Positions 14,246 through 25,390 of a DNA stretch of 64,000 nucleotides are shown here, one piece after another (the first letter of the stretch is position 1; each line of letters starts with the position of its first letter). Made by a program: the position numbers and the translations under genes. Under the pieces are notes generated by a model. The model saw only the letters and a program-made list of their open reading frames with translations. It made no database searches and was not told where the DNA came from. The DNA is from Phorcus lineatus (lineage: Eukaryota; Mollusca; Gastropoda; Trochida; Trochidae). The stretch is taken from positions 35,834,054-35,898,053 of the forward strand of contig OV121094.1 in the NCBI GenBank assembly GCA_921293015.1. Reading direction: 5' to 3'.

Positions 14246-14284
14246 GTAGTAATAACAGTAGTAAAAACAGTAGTAGTAGTAGTA

Positions 14285-14318
<34 letters not shown>

Positions 14319-14419
14319 AAGTAGTAGTAGTAGTAGTAGAAGTAGTAGTAGTAGTGGTAGTAGTAGTGGTAGTAGTAGTAGTAGGAGTAGAAGTAGTAGT
14401 AGTAGTGGTGGTAGTAGTG

Positions 14420-14450
<31 letters not shown>

Positions 14451-14514
14451 AAGTAGTAGTAGTAGTAGTGGTATTAGTACTAGTACTAGTGGAAGAAGTA
14501 AAAATAGTAGTAGA
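14246..14514. repeat. AGT trinucleotide microsatellite
   Basis: About 270 bp of interrupted (AGT)n with occasional AGA, GGT and AGG variants. It produces long poly-Ser, poly-Val and poly-Leu frames on both strands that are artefacts of the repeat. Confidence 0.95.
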
Positions 14515-15901
14515 AACACTTAAAACAGGTTTTGAGAATGAGTTATTATTGCACCTGAACCGCTTTGGCTGAGGTCGTTCATTGTTTTATGACGTTTTAC
14601 CTTTAATGGCTGTATCACATTTCAGACAATTGCATATCATCATGGCAGCATGATATGTGTTCTATCTTTGACGCCCGCATGTCGTACAGGTGCAAATATT
14701 CAGATGTATAATCGCAGATGTAATCCTATGCACAGCACTTTTAAAACAAAACTTGATGCAATTACCTCTAATGGGTTTTAATGCTTTCTGGGTAAAGATA
14801 ATCATTACTATGGACTAGGATGTTTGTACCTTAATGGGTCCACGGGACTGACGCACATTTGAGAAAGCTGATTGTTATGTTTGCATTAGTTTCCAATGAG
14901 TCGTGTTTTATGTACATATGTATTTATTATCAAGTCAGTGTTTGATTTATAGGACGAATAGACGTATCGAGAAATACCGTCAACATAATTTAAACGTGTT
15001 AAAGTTTTATCTCTCATGTACGAAAAGTAAGTAAATACTCGAAACATCGATTGGTTTGCAGATATCAATATGTCCTACCAAATACTGACGCAAGGGGCGA
15101 CCTGTCATTAATTGAGATACTAAGGATTGCTTCTAGCTTTAATACTCGTAAACATTTCCCCTATGCCTCAGCTATTGTGAATTGCGGAAGCCTAGGTTAA
15201 GGAGGTGATGCCTTAGGTTTTGAACAACTTGTATCACATCGCCGCTGTTCGCATCGAATTGATTTTGAAAATATTCGAGCTATGTGACGCTGGGACGAAA
15301 GAACTGCACCGTGATTGCAATGTCTTCTGGTTGGTTACAACTTCTTGAATTTATCGTGTCATTATGTAATGATATAAACTCACGGGAAAAAGAAACGCTA
15401 CCACTTTAGATTTAAAATTACGAAAAAAATCAAACTCAGATTCAAAACCGATCGCACGAAAAAACATCGCCCAAATACAACAATGGTTGTTTCATATTTG
15501 AACTGTGGTATCAAACGCATGCTTTTCACAATTTTTGTCAAATTATGGTTTTCACCTTTTTCATAATTAATCGTTATTAATCTGAACTGTTTTCAACACA
15601 CTGAACCTGGATTTCCCTGCACCGTGATCAGTTATAACAGTGAACTTGGACTTTTTGAACCCCAGGTCAGTTTTGGGGACTGTGATACCGGAAGCTGATT
15701 TGTTGCATTTTTTATGAATATGATATCGTCACATGTTCTTGGTGAATAACATTTTGGTTTTTTTAATCTCACTTTGTATTTATTCTGCAATCTTGATGTA
15801 AATACATGGTAGCGGTTTTTTTGCCCGTGAGTTGATCACTTGATATATGATGCTGTCATCTTAAAGATATTGTGTGACTGAGGGGTAAAACTAGAACAGT
15901 A
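14515..15901. other. non-coding, nothing recognised
   Basis: No open frame longer than about 60 codons and no repeat recognised. Confidence 0.45.
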
Positions 15902-15908
15902 CATAGTT

Positions 15909-15910
<2 letters not shown>

Positions 15911-15966
<56 letters not shown>
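15911..15966. repeat. AAT trinucleotide microsatellite
   Basis: About 18 uninterrupted AAT units. They are flanked by inverted 9-10 bp words (CATAGTTTA on the left, TAAACTATG on the right). The tract directly abuts the 3' side of the minus-strand LINE fragment at 15969-16298, so it may represent the element's simple-repeat tail. Confidence 0.9.
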
Positions 15967-15968
<2 letters not shown>

Positions 15969-16298
15969 CTATGCATTTATAAAGCTCAAAAAATATCCAG
16001 GCTTATGTTCATGTACGCTCAGCCATATGCTTATCAAAGAGAATGGTCCTGTAACAGATTTGTGATTGTCCAAAACAAACACCAGGAGCTTGTATATAAT
16101 TCCCTGTCGAACAGGTAGCCAGTGCAAACTCTTCAATACAGGTGTAATGTACTCATGCATCTTCTTGCGTATTAGCAGACTCGCAGCATTATATTGAATC
16201 CGCTGTAATTTATCCAGATGTTGGGCCTGGATTCCAAAAAGCAAAGTGTTGCAATAGTCCAATCGGGAGCTGACAAACGCATGGATTATCATATCACT
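15969..16298 (-). pseudogene. non-LTR retrotransposon ORF2 C-terminal fragment
   Basis: A minus-strand frame of 107 codons carries the signature found downstream of the reverse transcriptase domain in CR1/L2/jockey-like LINEs: FVSSRLDYCN near residues 6-15, LDKLQRIQYNAASLLIR at 27-43 and HWLPVRQGIIYKLL at 58-71. These parts match the family consensus closely. The fragment starts abruptly at about 16298 with no RT domain upstream, and its end runs into the AAT microsatellite. It is a 5'-truncated insertion of roughly 330 bp. The exact LINE clade cannot be decided from this piece. Confidence 0.8.
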
Positions 16299-19171
16299 GT
16301 TTTATTGTCTTTATTTATTTGTAGTGTTAATATCATGCAATCATGCATGTGAAGAGGGCGATCTTTTGAAACCGAAAAGCAATAACAAATAATTTGTGTT
16401 GGTCGATATCACGGTGTACATGTGAATACACCAGTATGATTGTCAAAAGGTTTCATTTACATTCAATAAAGATATTTTATATGACTATCCAGGGCTACGA
16501 ATAATTGTTTTTTCATCATGGTGTAACAGTTTGACGTCGGTGTTTTCTCTCGACTTTCGACAGCCAAGTGGTGACACGAAGACCAATCAGGTGGACAAAG
16601 ATAATAAGTATACTTAGATGCTAAAAAGTAAATTAATATTTAGACACCGTCTCGAGCTAATCAATCATGCAAATCAAGTAAACCCTACGTTTGAAATTGT
16701 TATCATATAAGGTTGTCCAATCAGAATAGGTTAAATCAACAACTGACAGCGTCTGATTGCCAAGGGCAACCATCAGAATGCCGCACTTCTTTAGTCTTTG
16801 TCAAAAAGGCTTTTTGTCAAACAGCGTTAATTCAGTTCCCTTGAAGTGTGCTTTAACAACGATTTAGTACAAGCATGTGTAACAATGTAGTGTTAACAGC
16901 CTTATATGACGAGGGAAAGGAGATCAGATGAAACCGTAATGAAAGAGTATTTCATCTTTTGACTTTGGAAACTATTTCTTTTCATTTGACAATTTTGATG
17001 GAAAGAAAACAAGTTTTTCCTCATTAACGTTCGCTTCATTTTAAAAAGCTTTAATGTTTTATTAAACTTAAACCGATACAAAATATGTCGAACCTGAAAA
17101 GTCGTTTTATCTTTACTTTGAGATCAACCGTTTCCTTGTGAGTTGCAAATCTTAATTAACCTTTGGATATTTTAAGTGCTAACATGCTGTGTTAGAAAAG
17201 CTGGTACAACATGCAAACATTGTATTAAGAAGTGCTCAGTTGTTCTGTAAATCAAAGTAATAAGGGGACTTCCTAGAGCAAAATGCTTTAAAGATTCCTT
17301 TCAGCGCTAACTAAAGAGTGTATAAAATGTTAACTCCCATTACCTAAGAGATGTATATTGCTTTGGTTCCCTGGTCCCCTTCTGATAAACTATCAAGCAC
17401 TTCCGGTATTACCTCCCTTGATTTATCTCACTTCCGATAATACCTTCATTGATGTATTCCACATCCGGTTCATCTGACGTCCCTACACAATTACGTATTT
17501 GTCGTTCCTTTTTAGTGCTTACTTCCCCATTTTACCTTTGATTAATAACACACAGAGAGTTTGTGCACTCGGAGAAGGTTAAGTGTAAACACAAGGTATA
17601 GTTTTAAAACTCGCTTTGATGAACGGGAACACACGATGTGATTATTGTTTCGTATCATTATCAAATGAATGTTTGACAAGAAAAGGACAGGATGTGTTTA
17701 TTTTCAGCAAAGACATCGTTTATCCAGTGAGTAGTCTCAAATTCTTCCTCAGTCAACAAAGCTTTGATAATCCGACCTTCTACATAATTCACGGTGTTGT
17801 GAATCGGCTTACATCCATTAGCGGTACATCATTATTGAAGTTCTGTTCTTTGCAATCCAAATCGTCAGGTCCACAATTCATTGGGTTTTCCGTCAGATAG
17901 CAAGCCTGCCTTTCCGATTATTTTAAAATGTCATGTGGTTGCATAAATTGTATTTTCCTTTAAAAGGTATCGTAGTGTTATCGTAAAGAGGAACGGATGA
18001 TTAAGGTGATTCGTATCAAGATTATGTATTGCGAATGGCATCCCTTTCCAGAATCCTAACCCTAAAGTTGTCGTCAATGAATTCTGGTTTATCTTATTCT
18101 AAATCTAAGATGCAACTTATATATACATCAAAGGTTTAATTAAATGATCTGACGAAGTTCTGTTTACACCCATCCACTGCAATGTACCAACCAAAAGTAA
18201 ACATTTCTTTTAAAACGGCTGAGAGAAAGGGGGTCGTTGAGTGGAAGGTTGGGTCGCACTTAGAACAAGAGAATGTCAACAAGGTTTGTCTCAGAGACAG
18301 TCATTCCAATAGGAGCGTAACATCTTCCAGTGCAAACCAATATAATCAAACAATCCTGAATAGAAATGATCACTTCCACAGAAAACAATGCACTCTACGT
18401 GTCATGTACCCTATAAACCCACGGTAAAATGTGTTTTACTAAAACGAGGACGTCGTCAAAACTGTCGAGAGAGTATCCCAACCACTGTTTTTCTTCAGGT
18501 TGGCTGATTCTTGTAATTATTTCTCTTAATTTGTTTCATTTGTTGCATTGTCTTACGCCAGGGCCAGCTGCCCCATAACGGTTGGGTTTGCATTTATCTA
18601 TTTCTGTCCATGATTGCGGTTGCACACCTTGTAATTAGTGGCACTGAGGACTTAATTGAATACTCTTGTAATTACACTGAACAGGCATTCTCGTTGCCGT
18701 AAGTGACGGCCGCATATGTATTGCATTCTCAAAGCATGGAATCATTTCTCCAAAAGAGAGGAACATCGCCTGACCAGTTATCATTGTATTTTCATCAACC
18801 CTTTTCACGGAAAAGGTTAAATACCTACACGGGGAATGACAACCCTGCAAAGATGAATACATGGTTATAAGGAGAATATTAATATTTTCGTTTCTAAAAT
18901 CAATTTCTCTCATCACGCTAAATGCCCATCAAATGAAATCACACTGTAATTTTAGTTAATAAACCTTCACGACCTATAAGAAAGATATGGATGCTAAATA
19001 TTTGATGCAACTGGCGTAATGAAGTAATAACATATTACAAAACATAAGGCTGTCATTACTACAGAAGGTAATTTACTCTGATAATCTTTAAGGAAGGTCC
19101 AACGGCTTTAACCAATGAAAACGTCTTACAACCTCCGTACAAGCCAAACTTGCTCTTCAAATCAATGGTTA
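16299..19171. other. non-coding; three ETS-like words near 17.4 kb
   Basis: No supported gene. Between 17398 and 17475 three words related to the ETS site occur at roughly 30-bp spacing (ACTTCCGGT, ACTTCCGAT, ACATCCGGT). Open frames at 17616-17900 and 18182-18427 have no recognisable domains. Confidence 0.4.
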
Positions 19172-19249
19172 TGACGTATCGGCTGGGTGTCTAAGGGAGG
19201 CCCTTTTCTCCGCTAACGAGACGCGATTGATATGAGCTTGGTATTTAAG
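19172..19249 (+). promoter_or_regulatory. candidate TATA-type promoter with CRE-like site
   Basis: A CRE-like TGACGTAT at 19172-19179 lies about 60 bp upstream of a TATA-like TATTTAAG at 19242-19249. An initiator-like CTCACCAG follows, and the putative transcript then meets a strong splice donor (GTGAGTAC, from 19337). CRE plus TATA is common in neuroendocrine gene promoters, and the next supported gene on this strand is the neuropeptide precursor at 37.9 kb. The assignment is inferred from motif order only. Confidence 0.35.
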
Positions 19250-19264
19250 CGCCAATAACAACTC

Positions 19265-19336
19265 ACCAGATCTCTCCAGGCAGAAAGATCCAGCATCGAA
19301 AGCAATATAGTTTAACAGTGATTCCCTCCCGATTAT
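19265..19336 (+). other. candidate non-coding first exon
   Basis: Short transcribed segment predicted between the TATA-like box and the donor GATTAT|GTGAGTAC. It has no ATG-initiated frame of note. It could be the 5' UTR exon of the neuropeptide gene, whose coding exon is preceded by a splice acceptor at 37849. That would imply an intron of about 18.5 kb. Other downstream exons are possible. Confidence 0.3.
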
Positions 19337-20493
19337 GTGAGTACATCTTTGTCGACTTATTTGGCTGTTTCAATAACCATTTATTAGTTATTATTTTTTA
19401 TACAACGATTTGATTAAAGTTCACCGAATACTATATTATCTATTTTTAATATCTAAACAATTTATTTTTTTATTATTTTTTTCCTGATGTATTAAAAGCA
19501 ATAATTCATCTTTTATGGAATGTCATTTATAACTCAATAACTTAGTAGACCTTCGAGGACGTTAACAATTTATTGAAAATAGTTTTTTTCTGTTGTTTTA
19601 AGATTTTTAAAAATAATATTGTTTAAGAGAATATGTTTTATGTGTTTATGTAGACGCGAATGAGGGCCAAATGACAAGAGTTTTTTTTCTGATGTCTCAA
19701 GGTTTTTATCCCATTAAAGAAAATTTTGTACATCTTATTTTTTTGTTTAGTTTACTGAATTTGTTGTAAAGGTGAAAAAGAACTATTTATGGGAAAAATA
19801 ATTTCCTACTACTAACCATCTTATGTTCAAGTGTTATTGATTGATGAACACGCCGTGGTTAACAAGTTTCATTTTGTAAAACTGTTTCGTTCCTTCTTTG
19901 TGAATTTTGAGACGAAGATAATATGTTTGAATGAATGTTATACTTCATATGTGAGTAACTATTTTCATATTTGACGTTTTTTTTATCAATTACATGTTCA
20001 ACCAAGTCAGTTTGTGCCAAAACAAATTTTCTTCAGTGATACACTTTCATCTTTTGATGGGATTTTCCAGGGTGCTGTTGTATCGTTTGACTATTTGGTT
20101 AGCATTCAATATATTACAGGTAGTTTCCATCCATTGTAAACAAATATGAATTACTTCAAAGTTCTACTTAAAGTTCTTCAAAATTCAGAATTGACGGATA
20201 CGTCAAAACGTATCATTGCACGTCAATGAAAGGCAAATGGATGTCAGGTTTACCTAATTGATCATCATTTTCAATTCTTCGAAGTTGCTATATTAATGAT
20301 AATCCTGACCTAACTTTTTGTTATGTCATGATGATTTAAAGGCATATTGCCTTTAAACTTAGAATCAAATAAGGAAATCAAGAAATGACAATTACTGCCA
20401 GTCTGTAAACGTTTTGGAAGCATGTGCTTAGTGAATATGCTCCACATGTCCCATGTTGAGTTCCATACATTTGTTCACATACCTGGGTATATT
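19337..20493. other. T-rich non-coding sequence
   Basis: Very T-rich plus strand with many short poly-T runs and no open frame of note. If the exon call at 19265-19336 holds, this is the start of a long intron. Confidence 0.4.
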
Positions 20494-20993
20494 AGTGCAA
20501 ATATCATGTAATTTGGGATGTCTTCGAGATATCGTAGCATTGAGAAAAAGAAACGTATAATGTTGAATTTTCGATACAGATATGCCAATTCATTCTTTTT
20601 TAAAGCATATATTTTTTTCATACCCATCAACTAAAACTAACACTTTTGACAGGTTATTGAAGTGACCAGTGGTCAAAAGTTATCAACTGCTTAAAAAAAT
20701 TAGTCATGTTTGTTCATTTGCACTAAGTCAATGTTATTGTGCTGATTTTATTCTCAGAGAGTCGATACGGAAGATTTTATTTGAAATTTAACGAAACCGA
20801 AATTTCGAAAATATGTCCTGTCTATTTTAACATGCCAAAATTTGAATTTTTGCACGAGAGAACAGACCATCCATAAGTAAGTTCAAGAATGGCCATTTTA
20901 TAAACGGATAATGGCTGATCCTTTCTCGTGTGCTGAACTTACTTTATTGACGTCCAAAATACATGTAAACGCAAATTACATGATATTTGCACT
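20494..20993. mobile_element. 500-bp element with 22-bp terminal inverted repeats
   Basis: AGTGCAAATATCATGTAATT at 20494 is matched by its exact complement ending at 20993, giving 22 bp of perfect terminal inverted repeat. A smaller inner hairpin lies near the right end (AAGTAAGTTCA around 20878 against TGAACTTACTT around 20935). There is no coding capacity and no clear target duplication. A non-autonomous DNA transposon is the simplest reading. Confidence 0.55.
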
Positions 20994-21122
20994 ACAATTC
21001 AGTGGTAAGTGAAAAAAACTTTCGGTGTGCAGTTCTCCTTAAATACAGGCAATCATTTTTACAACCTACCAGTTAGTTCCCATTAGTTTCATGACCAATT
21101 TGCTGATACATACGTTTTCTGA

Positions 21123-21607
21123 TTAAAGAGCCACTCCATGATTTTCATAACATAATATCTACCTTTGATACGAACCTAAATGTTATATGTGGTGATATAA
21201 AATCAAAACATCTTAACTTTTCATGTCCAAAAGACATATATACATATATGACAAATACTGTTTTTCCATGAAAATCTAAAAAAAAAGCCTTATAAATGCA
21301 CAGAGGTGAAGATATCACGTCCAAAATACATGGATACTAGTTATATAACCTAACAAACACTATCAACTGCTAACTGCCCTCCTGGCTGTTGTAGATAAGT
21401 CTCCAAAATTACGTTTGACTATTTGACGCGCGCCTCTGTCCGGTTTTCGATCATAATTTCGACGTTCTACCTTCATATTGTCACTGCACAAAACAAATTA
21501 GCTTTAAAATGTTTCTTTTTGGTAACAGTCGATACTTCGCGATCAAATGACACCATTGGCTACGTTTGGCATATATGACTCTAACAACTCACGTAGTGGC
21601 TCTTTAA
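21123..21607. mobile_element. TTAA-flanked MITE, copy 1
   Basis: 485 bp bounded by TTAA on both sides, with the terminal inverted repeat AGAGCCACT. The left end reads TTAAAGAGCCACTCC and the right end is its complement, GTAGTGGCTCTTTAA. A second copy in the opposite orientation lies at 33453-33925 and is similar throughout (shared words include GATCGAAAACCGGACAG in antisense and CGACGTTCTACCTTCATATT). TTAA target duplication is typical of piggyBac-type elements; assignment rests on that and the symmetry of both copies. No coding capacity. Confidence 0.75.
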
Positions 21608-22170
21608 TTCAAACACATTTGGTGCTTGGAACTCAATAGCATAACAGTTTTTTAATTTTAATCATCTCATATAGTTTAACTATAATATTTTTTCCTAGCA
21701 AGGTTACAAGTATTGACTCAAGTTACTTGAGACCTCTTGTTAGCAAACTAGGCTAATGGCAATATAGGATAATGACTAAATAAAGTGTATGATTCTGTCG
21801 TAAATGAAATATGATGAGGGTCTCTGCCTTTAGCTAAAACTCACTTATTTTGTTATATAATTGTCACATTACCTTAAACACAGGAGGGTCATTTTTTTAA
21901 AAGTTTTTTTCGGAACAAATATTAACATATTGGATTCATGAAAGCCTTTCTAGTAAATCTATTAAATAATCCTTTTCTGGTGTAAATGACATTTTCAAAC
22001 GAGACAAACATGGTATTCGCTTAACACTTGTATAGGAGCTCCAACTGACTTTTTTTATAACAAACCTCAACAAATGGTGACTATAGCCTAAAACCAGAAA
22101 GATCCTTTTGTGAGTTAAGTGAAAAGTGTTCCAACAATTCCCCGTAAATCTAAAGTTTGCAAACAAAGAT
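21608..22170. other. non-coding, nothing recognised
   Basis: Unique-looking AT-rich DNA between two repeats. Confidence 0.4.
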
Positions 22171-22262
22171 ATTATAATAATAAAGTCAATTTATATAGCG
22201 CTATATCCACGTTGAAAGTCATGCTCAAAGCGCTTGACCTAGGACCCAATCCAAGTTTATTA
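22171..22262. repeat. dispersed repeat fragment (TATATAGCGC...AAAGCGCTT)
   Basis: The stretch has an ATAATAATAAA lead, TTTATATAGCGCTATATCC and, about 30 bp later, CATGCTCAAAGCGCTTGACC. This pattern recurs in many marine invertebrate genomes as the tail part of dispersed retroelements. I recognise the pattern but not the exact family, and see no second copy in this window. Confidence 0.45.
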
Positions 22263-23230
22263 ACCCTTAAACCAAAACCATTGTCAGAACACGTTTATGA
22301 ACAGATGAACATGTAAATACTGACCGGTTTTTTCGGTTTTAACATGTACTCGATTGTTTTATGTGTTAACGTGATTTGCAGATTTTTCTTTATTGACTAT
22401 TTCGCTTAAGCAATTTTGCAGAAAGTTGTCATCTTCAAATTACTAACATTTTGAGAAACTCCTATACAGATTTCAGTACATATTCCAGAGGAAAAGTTCC
22501 AGAGGTAATAAAGTGCAAAGCATCGGAACGTTCAGGTCGAGGTAACCGTGGATGTGAGACTTTTAAATGTAGTAAAGGGTTTACGCCAGTTATCAGGGGA
22601 TGTAACTCTACGACGAAAAAATCTTTATTTAGAGTAAGGATAAAGTTTCGCAATATAAAGAGACATGTAACGATGACAAAAGTACAAGTGCATTTACATT
22701 TAAGTCCTCCTAAAGTAATTTATTACTGTACAATTTGATTTTTGAACTTCGAGTCGAGCATTTGTGTAGCTTCCATCAAGGTCAAGGTCATTTGTAAAAT
22801 AAGTTGAGTTTGTCACATGACCTTCCATGTACGGTTTTTATTTAGATGGATGTGAAAATAAATAAGGAAAATTAAGCCATTTTGTTAAGTATAGTAATTC
22901 GATTTCTTTAACAAACAAAGCTCAAATATTGAAAGGTGTTCAATGTATGTCCTTTTAAAGAAATTATGTAAAGTACGACCACTTTCATCACGTAGAAATC
23001 TCATCTTACCCTAATTCAACATTATGCATTTTGTTTTAAATACATGTACGAGAAACATATTATTAACAAAGCGTTCAGCTTTCTTTACTTACTCAACGCT
23101 GCTTGAATATTACCCGTTATTGCTTTCCTGATTTATGGTTTAAAGTCAATGAATCATGATAATAAAGAAAAATCCATTTGTTAAAAAATAGATGATAAGA
23201 GTTACGATATATCTGCTAAAAATGAATTCA
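22263..23230. other. non-coding, nothing recognised
   Basis: No supported gene. The open frame at 22451-22738 is featureless. Confidence 0.4.
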
Positions 23231-24442
23231 CTATCACAGAGCCTGCATCACGTTCACAGAGCCAGATAGATAGTATGTATAGTAACTTGTATTCGGGATA
23301 ATGCCTGCATCACTATCACAGAGCCAGATAGAGAGTATGTATAGTAACTTGTATTCGGGATAATGCTTGCATCACTATCACAGAGCCAGATAGATAGTAT
23401 GTATAGTAACTTGTATTCGTGATAATGCCTGCATCACTATCACAGAGCCAGATAGCGATAGTTTGTACAGTAACTTGTATTCGGGATAATGCCTACATCA
23501 CTATCACAGAGCTAGATAAAGAGTATGTATAGTAACTTGTATTCGGGATAATGCCTGCATCACTATCACAGAGCCAGATAGAGAGTATGTATAGTAACTT
23601 GTATTCGGGATAATGCCTGCATCACTATCACAGAGCCAGATAGAGAGTATGTATAGTAACTTGTATTCGTGATAATGCCTGCATCACTATCACAGAGCCA
23701 GATAGCGATAGTTTGTACAGTAACTTGTATTCGGGATAATGCCTGCATCACTATCACAGAACCAGATAGCGATAGTTTGTATAGTAACTTGTATTCGGGA
23801 TAATGCCTGCATCACTATCACAGAGCCAGATAGCGATAGTTTGTACAGTAATTTGTATTCGTGATAATGCCTGCATCAACATCTTAGAGCCAGATTGATA
23901 GTATGTATATTAACTTGTATTCGTGATAATGACTGGGTCACTATCACAGAGCCAGATAGAGAGTATGTATAGTAACTTGTATTCGTGATAATGCCTGCAT
24001 CACTATCACAGAGCCAGATAGCGATAGTTTGTACAGTAACTTGTATTCGGGATAATGCCTGCATCACTATCACAGAACCAGATAGCGATAGTTTTTACAG
24101 TAATTTGTATTCGTGATAATGCCTGCATCAACATCTTAGAGCCAGATAGATAGTATTATAGTAACTTGTATTCGTGATAATGGCTGCATCACTATCACAG
24201 AGCCAGATAGCGATAGTTTGTATTGTAACTTGTATTCGGGATAATGCCTGCATCACTATCACAGAGCCAGATAGAGAGTATGTATAGTAACTTGTATTCG
24301 GGATAATGCCTGCATCACTTTCACAGAGCCAGATAGATAGTTTGTATTGTAACTTGTATTCGGGATAATGCCTGCATCACTTTCACAGAGCCAGATAGAT
24401 AGTTTTTATTGTAACTTGTATTCGAGATAATGCCTGCATCAT
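23231..24442. repeat. 62-bp minisatellite, about 19 units
   Basis: Tandem units of about 62-64 bp built on GCCTGCATCACTATCACAGA, then a GCCAGATAG segment, then AGTAACTTGTATTCGGGATA. Two subtypes are interspersed: one with GATAGAGAGTATGTATAG and one with GATAGCGATAGTTTGTACAG. Their order is itself repeated (about 23566-23870 and 23876-24110), showing a higher-order period of roughly 310 bp. End units are more diverged. Short open frames read through it are repeat artefacts. Confidence 0.95.
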
Positions 24443-25315
24443 AATGATAACATACATTACATGATCTCAACATACATGTCGTTAACGTCGATGAAGATGA
24501 TCAGTTTTTACAACTAGTGAAGAAACTGCAAAACACTTCTCCCGTAGACTGTCTCTCCTTCAGGTTGCAATGAAAGTTAGGACAATGGGCGTTCTTTTGC
24601 TTCGAATCCTGAAGTCATTTGTTCAAATCTCTCCTTTGCAAAAGAATTATGTTAAGACATGTGATTGCGCGATATGACTTCATTGTACTTTACAATATGA
24701 CTGATGTCTTGCCTCCAATTCTGAACGTGTATTTCAACTCGTGACTCCTTAGTTCCAACCAATCCTGGCAGGTTTTACAGCTAGTAATAACCAAACCACT
24801 AGTGTAGAGTTTCCCGCTACAACATAGCTAGTCTCTGTGTTATAAATAAAATACTCTCGAAAGTTGCGTCAAAGTTCAAAGACCTTCTTTCCACCGTGAG
24901 ACGGCTGTCCATCCGGAGCTATTTTAACTATAAAAACGATCTCCACATTCTATAACGAAGACGGATTCAGAGAGAGCGGTACTCGATTACTAATGTTATT
25001 CTCATTGATCTAGTTCATGATTGATCCTCTACTCGCCGAGAAGAGTCAATATGGATCAACGTTTATTAGACCTCAGGGGATATCTAATATTTAACATTTC
25101 ATTTATCAAGATCCCAATCGAATTGAGTAAAAAGAACTGTCGTTTTGTTGCACATCGCTTTCGATTGTCTCACGCCAGTCCTATGTCATATATTTTTGAC
25201 GATGAAAACAATTATGATAATGATGACATCAAATAGCACTAGTTAATAAATCGGGCGCATTTCTGTATTACATTATCTCATTAACGTCGCTCTCTCACCC
25301 ATAGCAACTTGGATT
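24443..25315. other. non-coding; isolated TATA-like box
   Basis: A TATAAAAA word at 24929-24936 has no supported transcript downstream. Nothing else recognised. Confidence 0.35.
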
Positions 25316-25390
25316 TCCTTGTAGCTCAGGTGATACAGCGCCAAACTGTCACCTAGAAGCCGTGCGTATGGTCTTCTGTGATGATCTCTC
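25316..25390 (+). other. degenerate tRNA-like sequence (SINE head relic)
   Basis: GTAGCTCAGGTGATACAGCG matches a tRNA D-arm and RNA polymerase III box A, followed by AACTGTCACC where an anticodon arm would sit. A clean box B is missing and the arms cannot pair well, so this is not a functional tRNA gene. A decayed tRNA-derived SINE head is likely. Confidence 0.35.

Noticed and set aside
14184-14572. Poly-Leu, poly-Ser and poly-Val open frames of up to 121 codons
   Set aside because: All are readings of the AGT microsatellite in different frames and strands.
18049-18066. CCTAACCCTAA word resembling a telomere repeat
   Set aside because: Only one and a half units; no array.
23566-24073. Repeated minus-strand frames with MIVMQALSRIQV
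   Set aside because: Readings of the 62-bp minisatellite.
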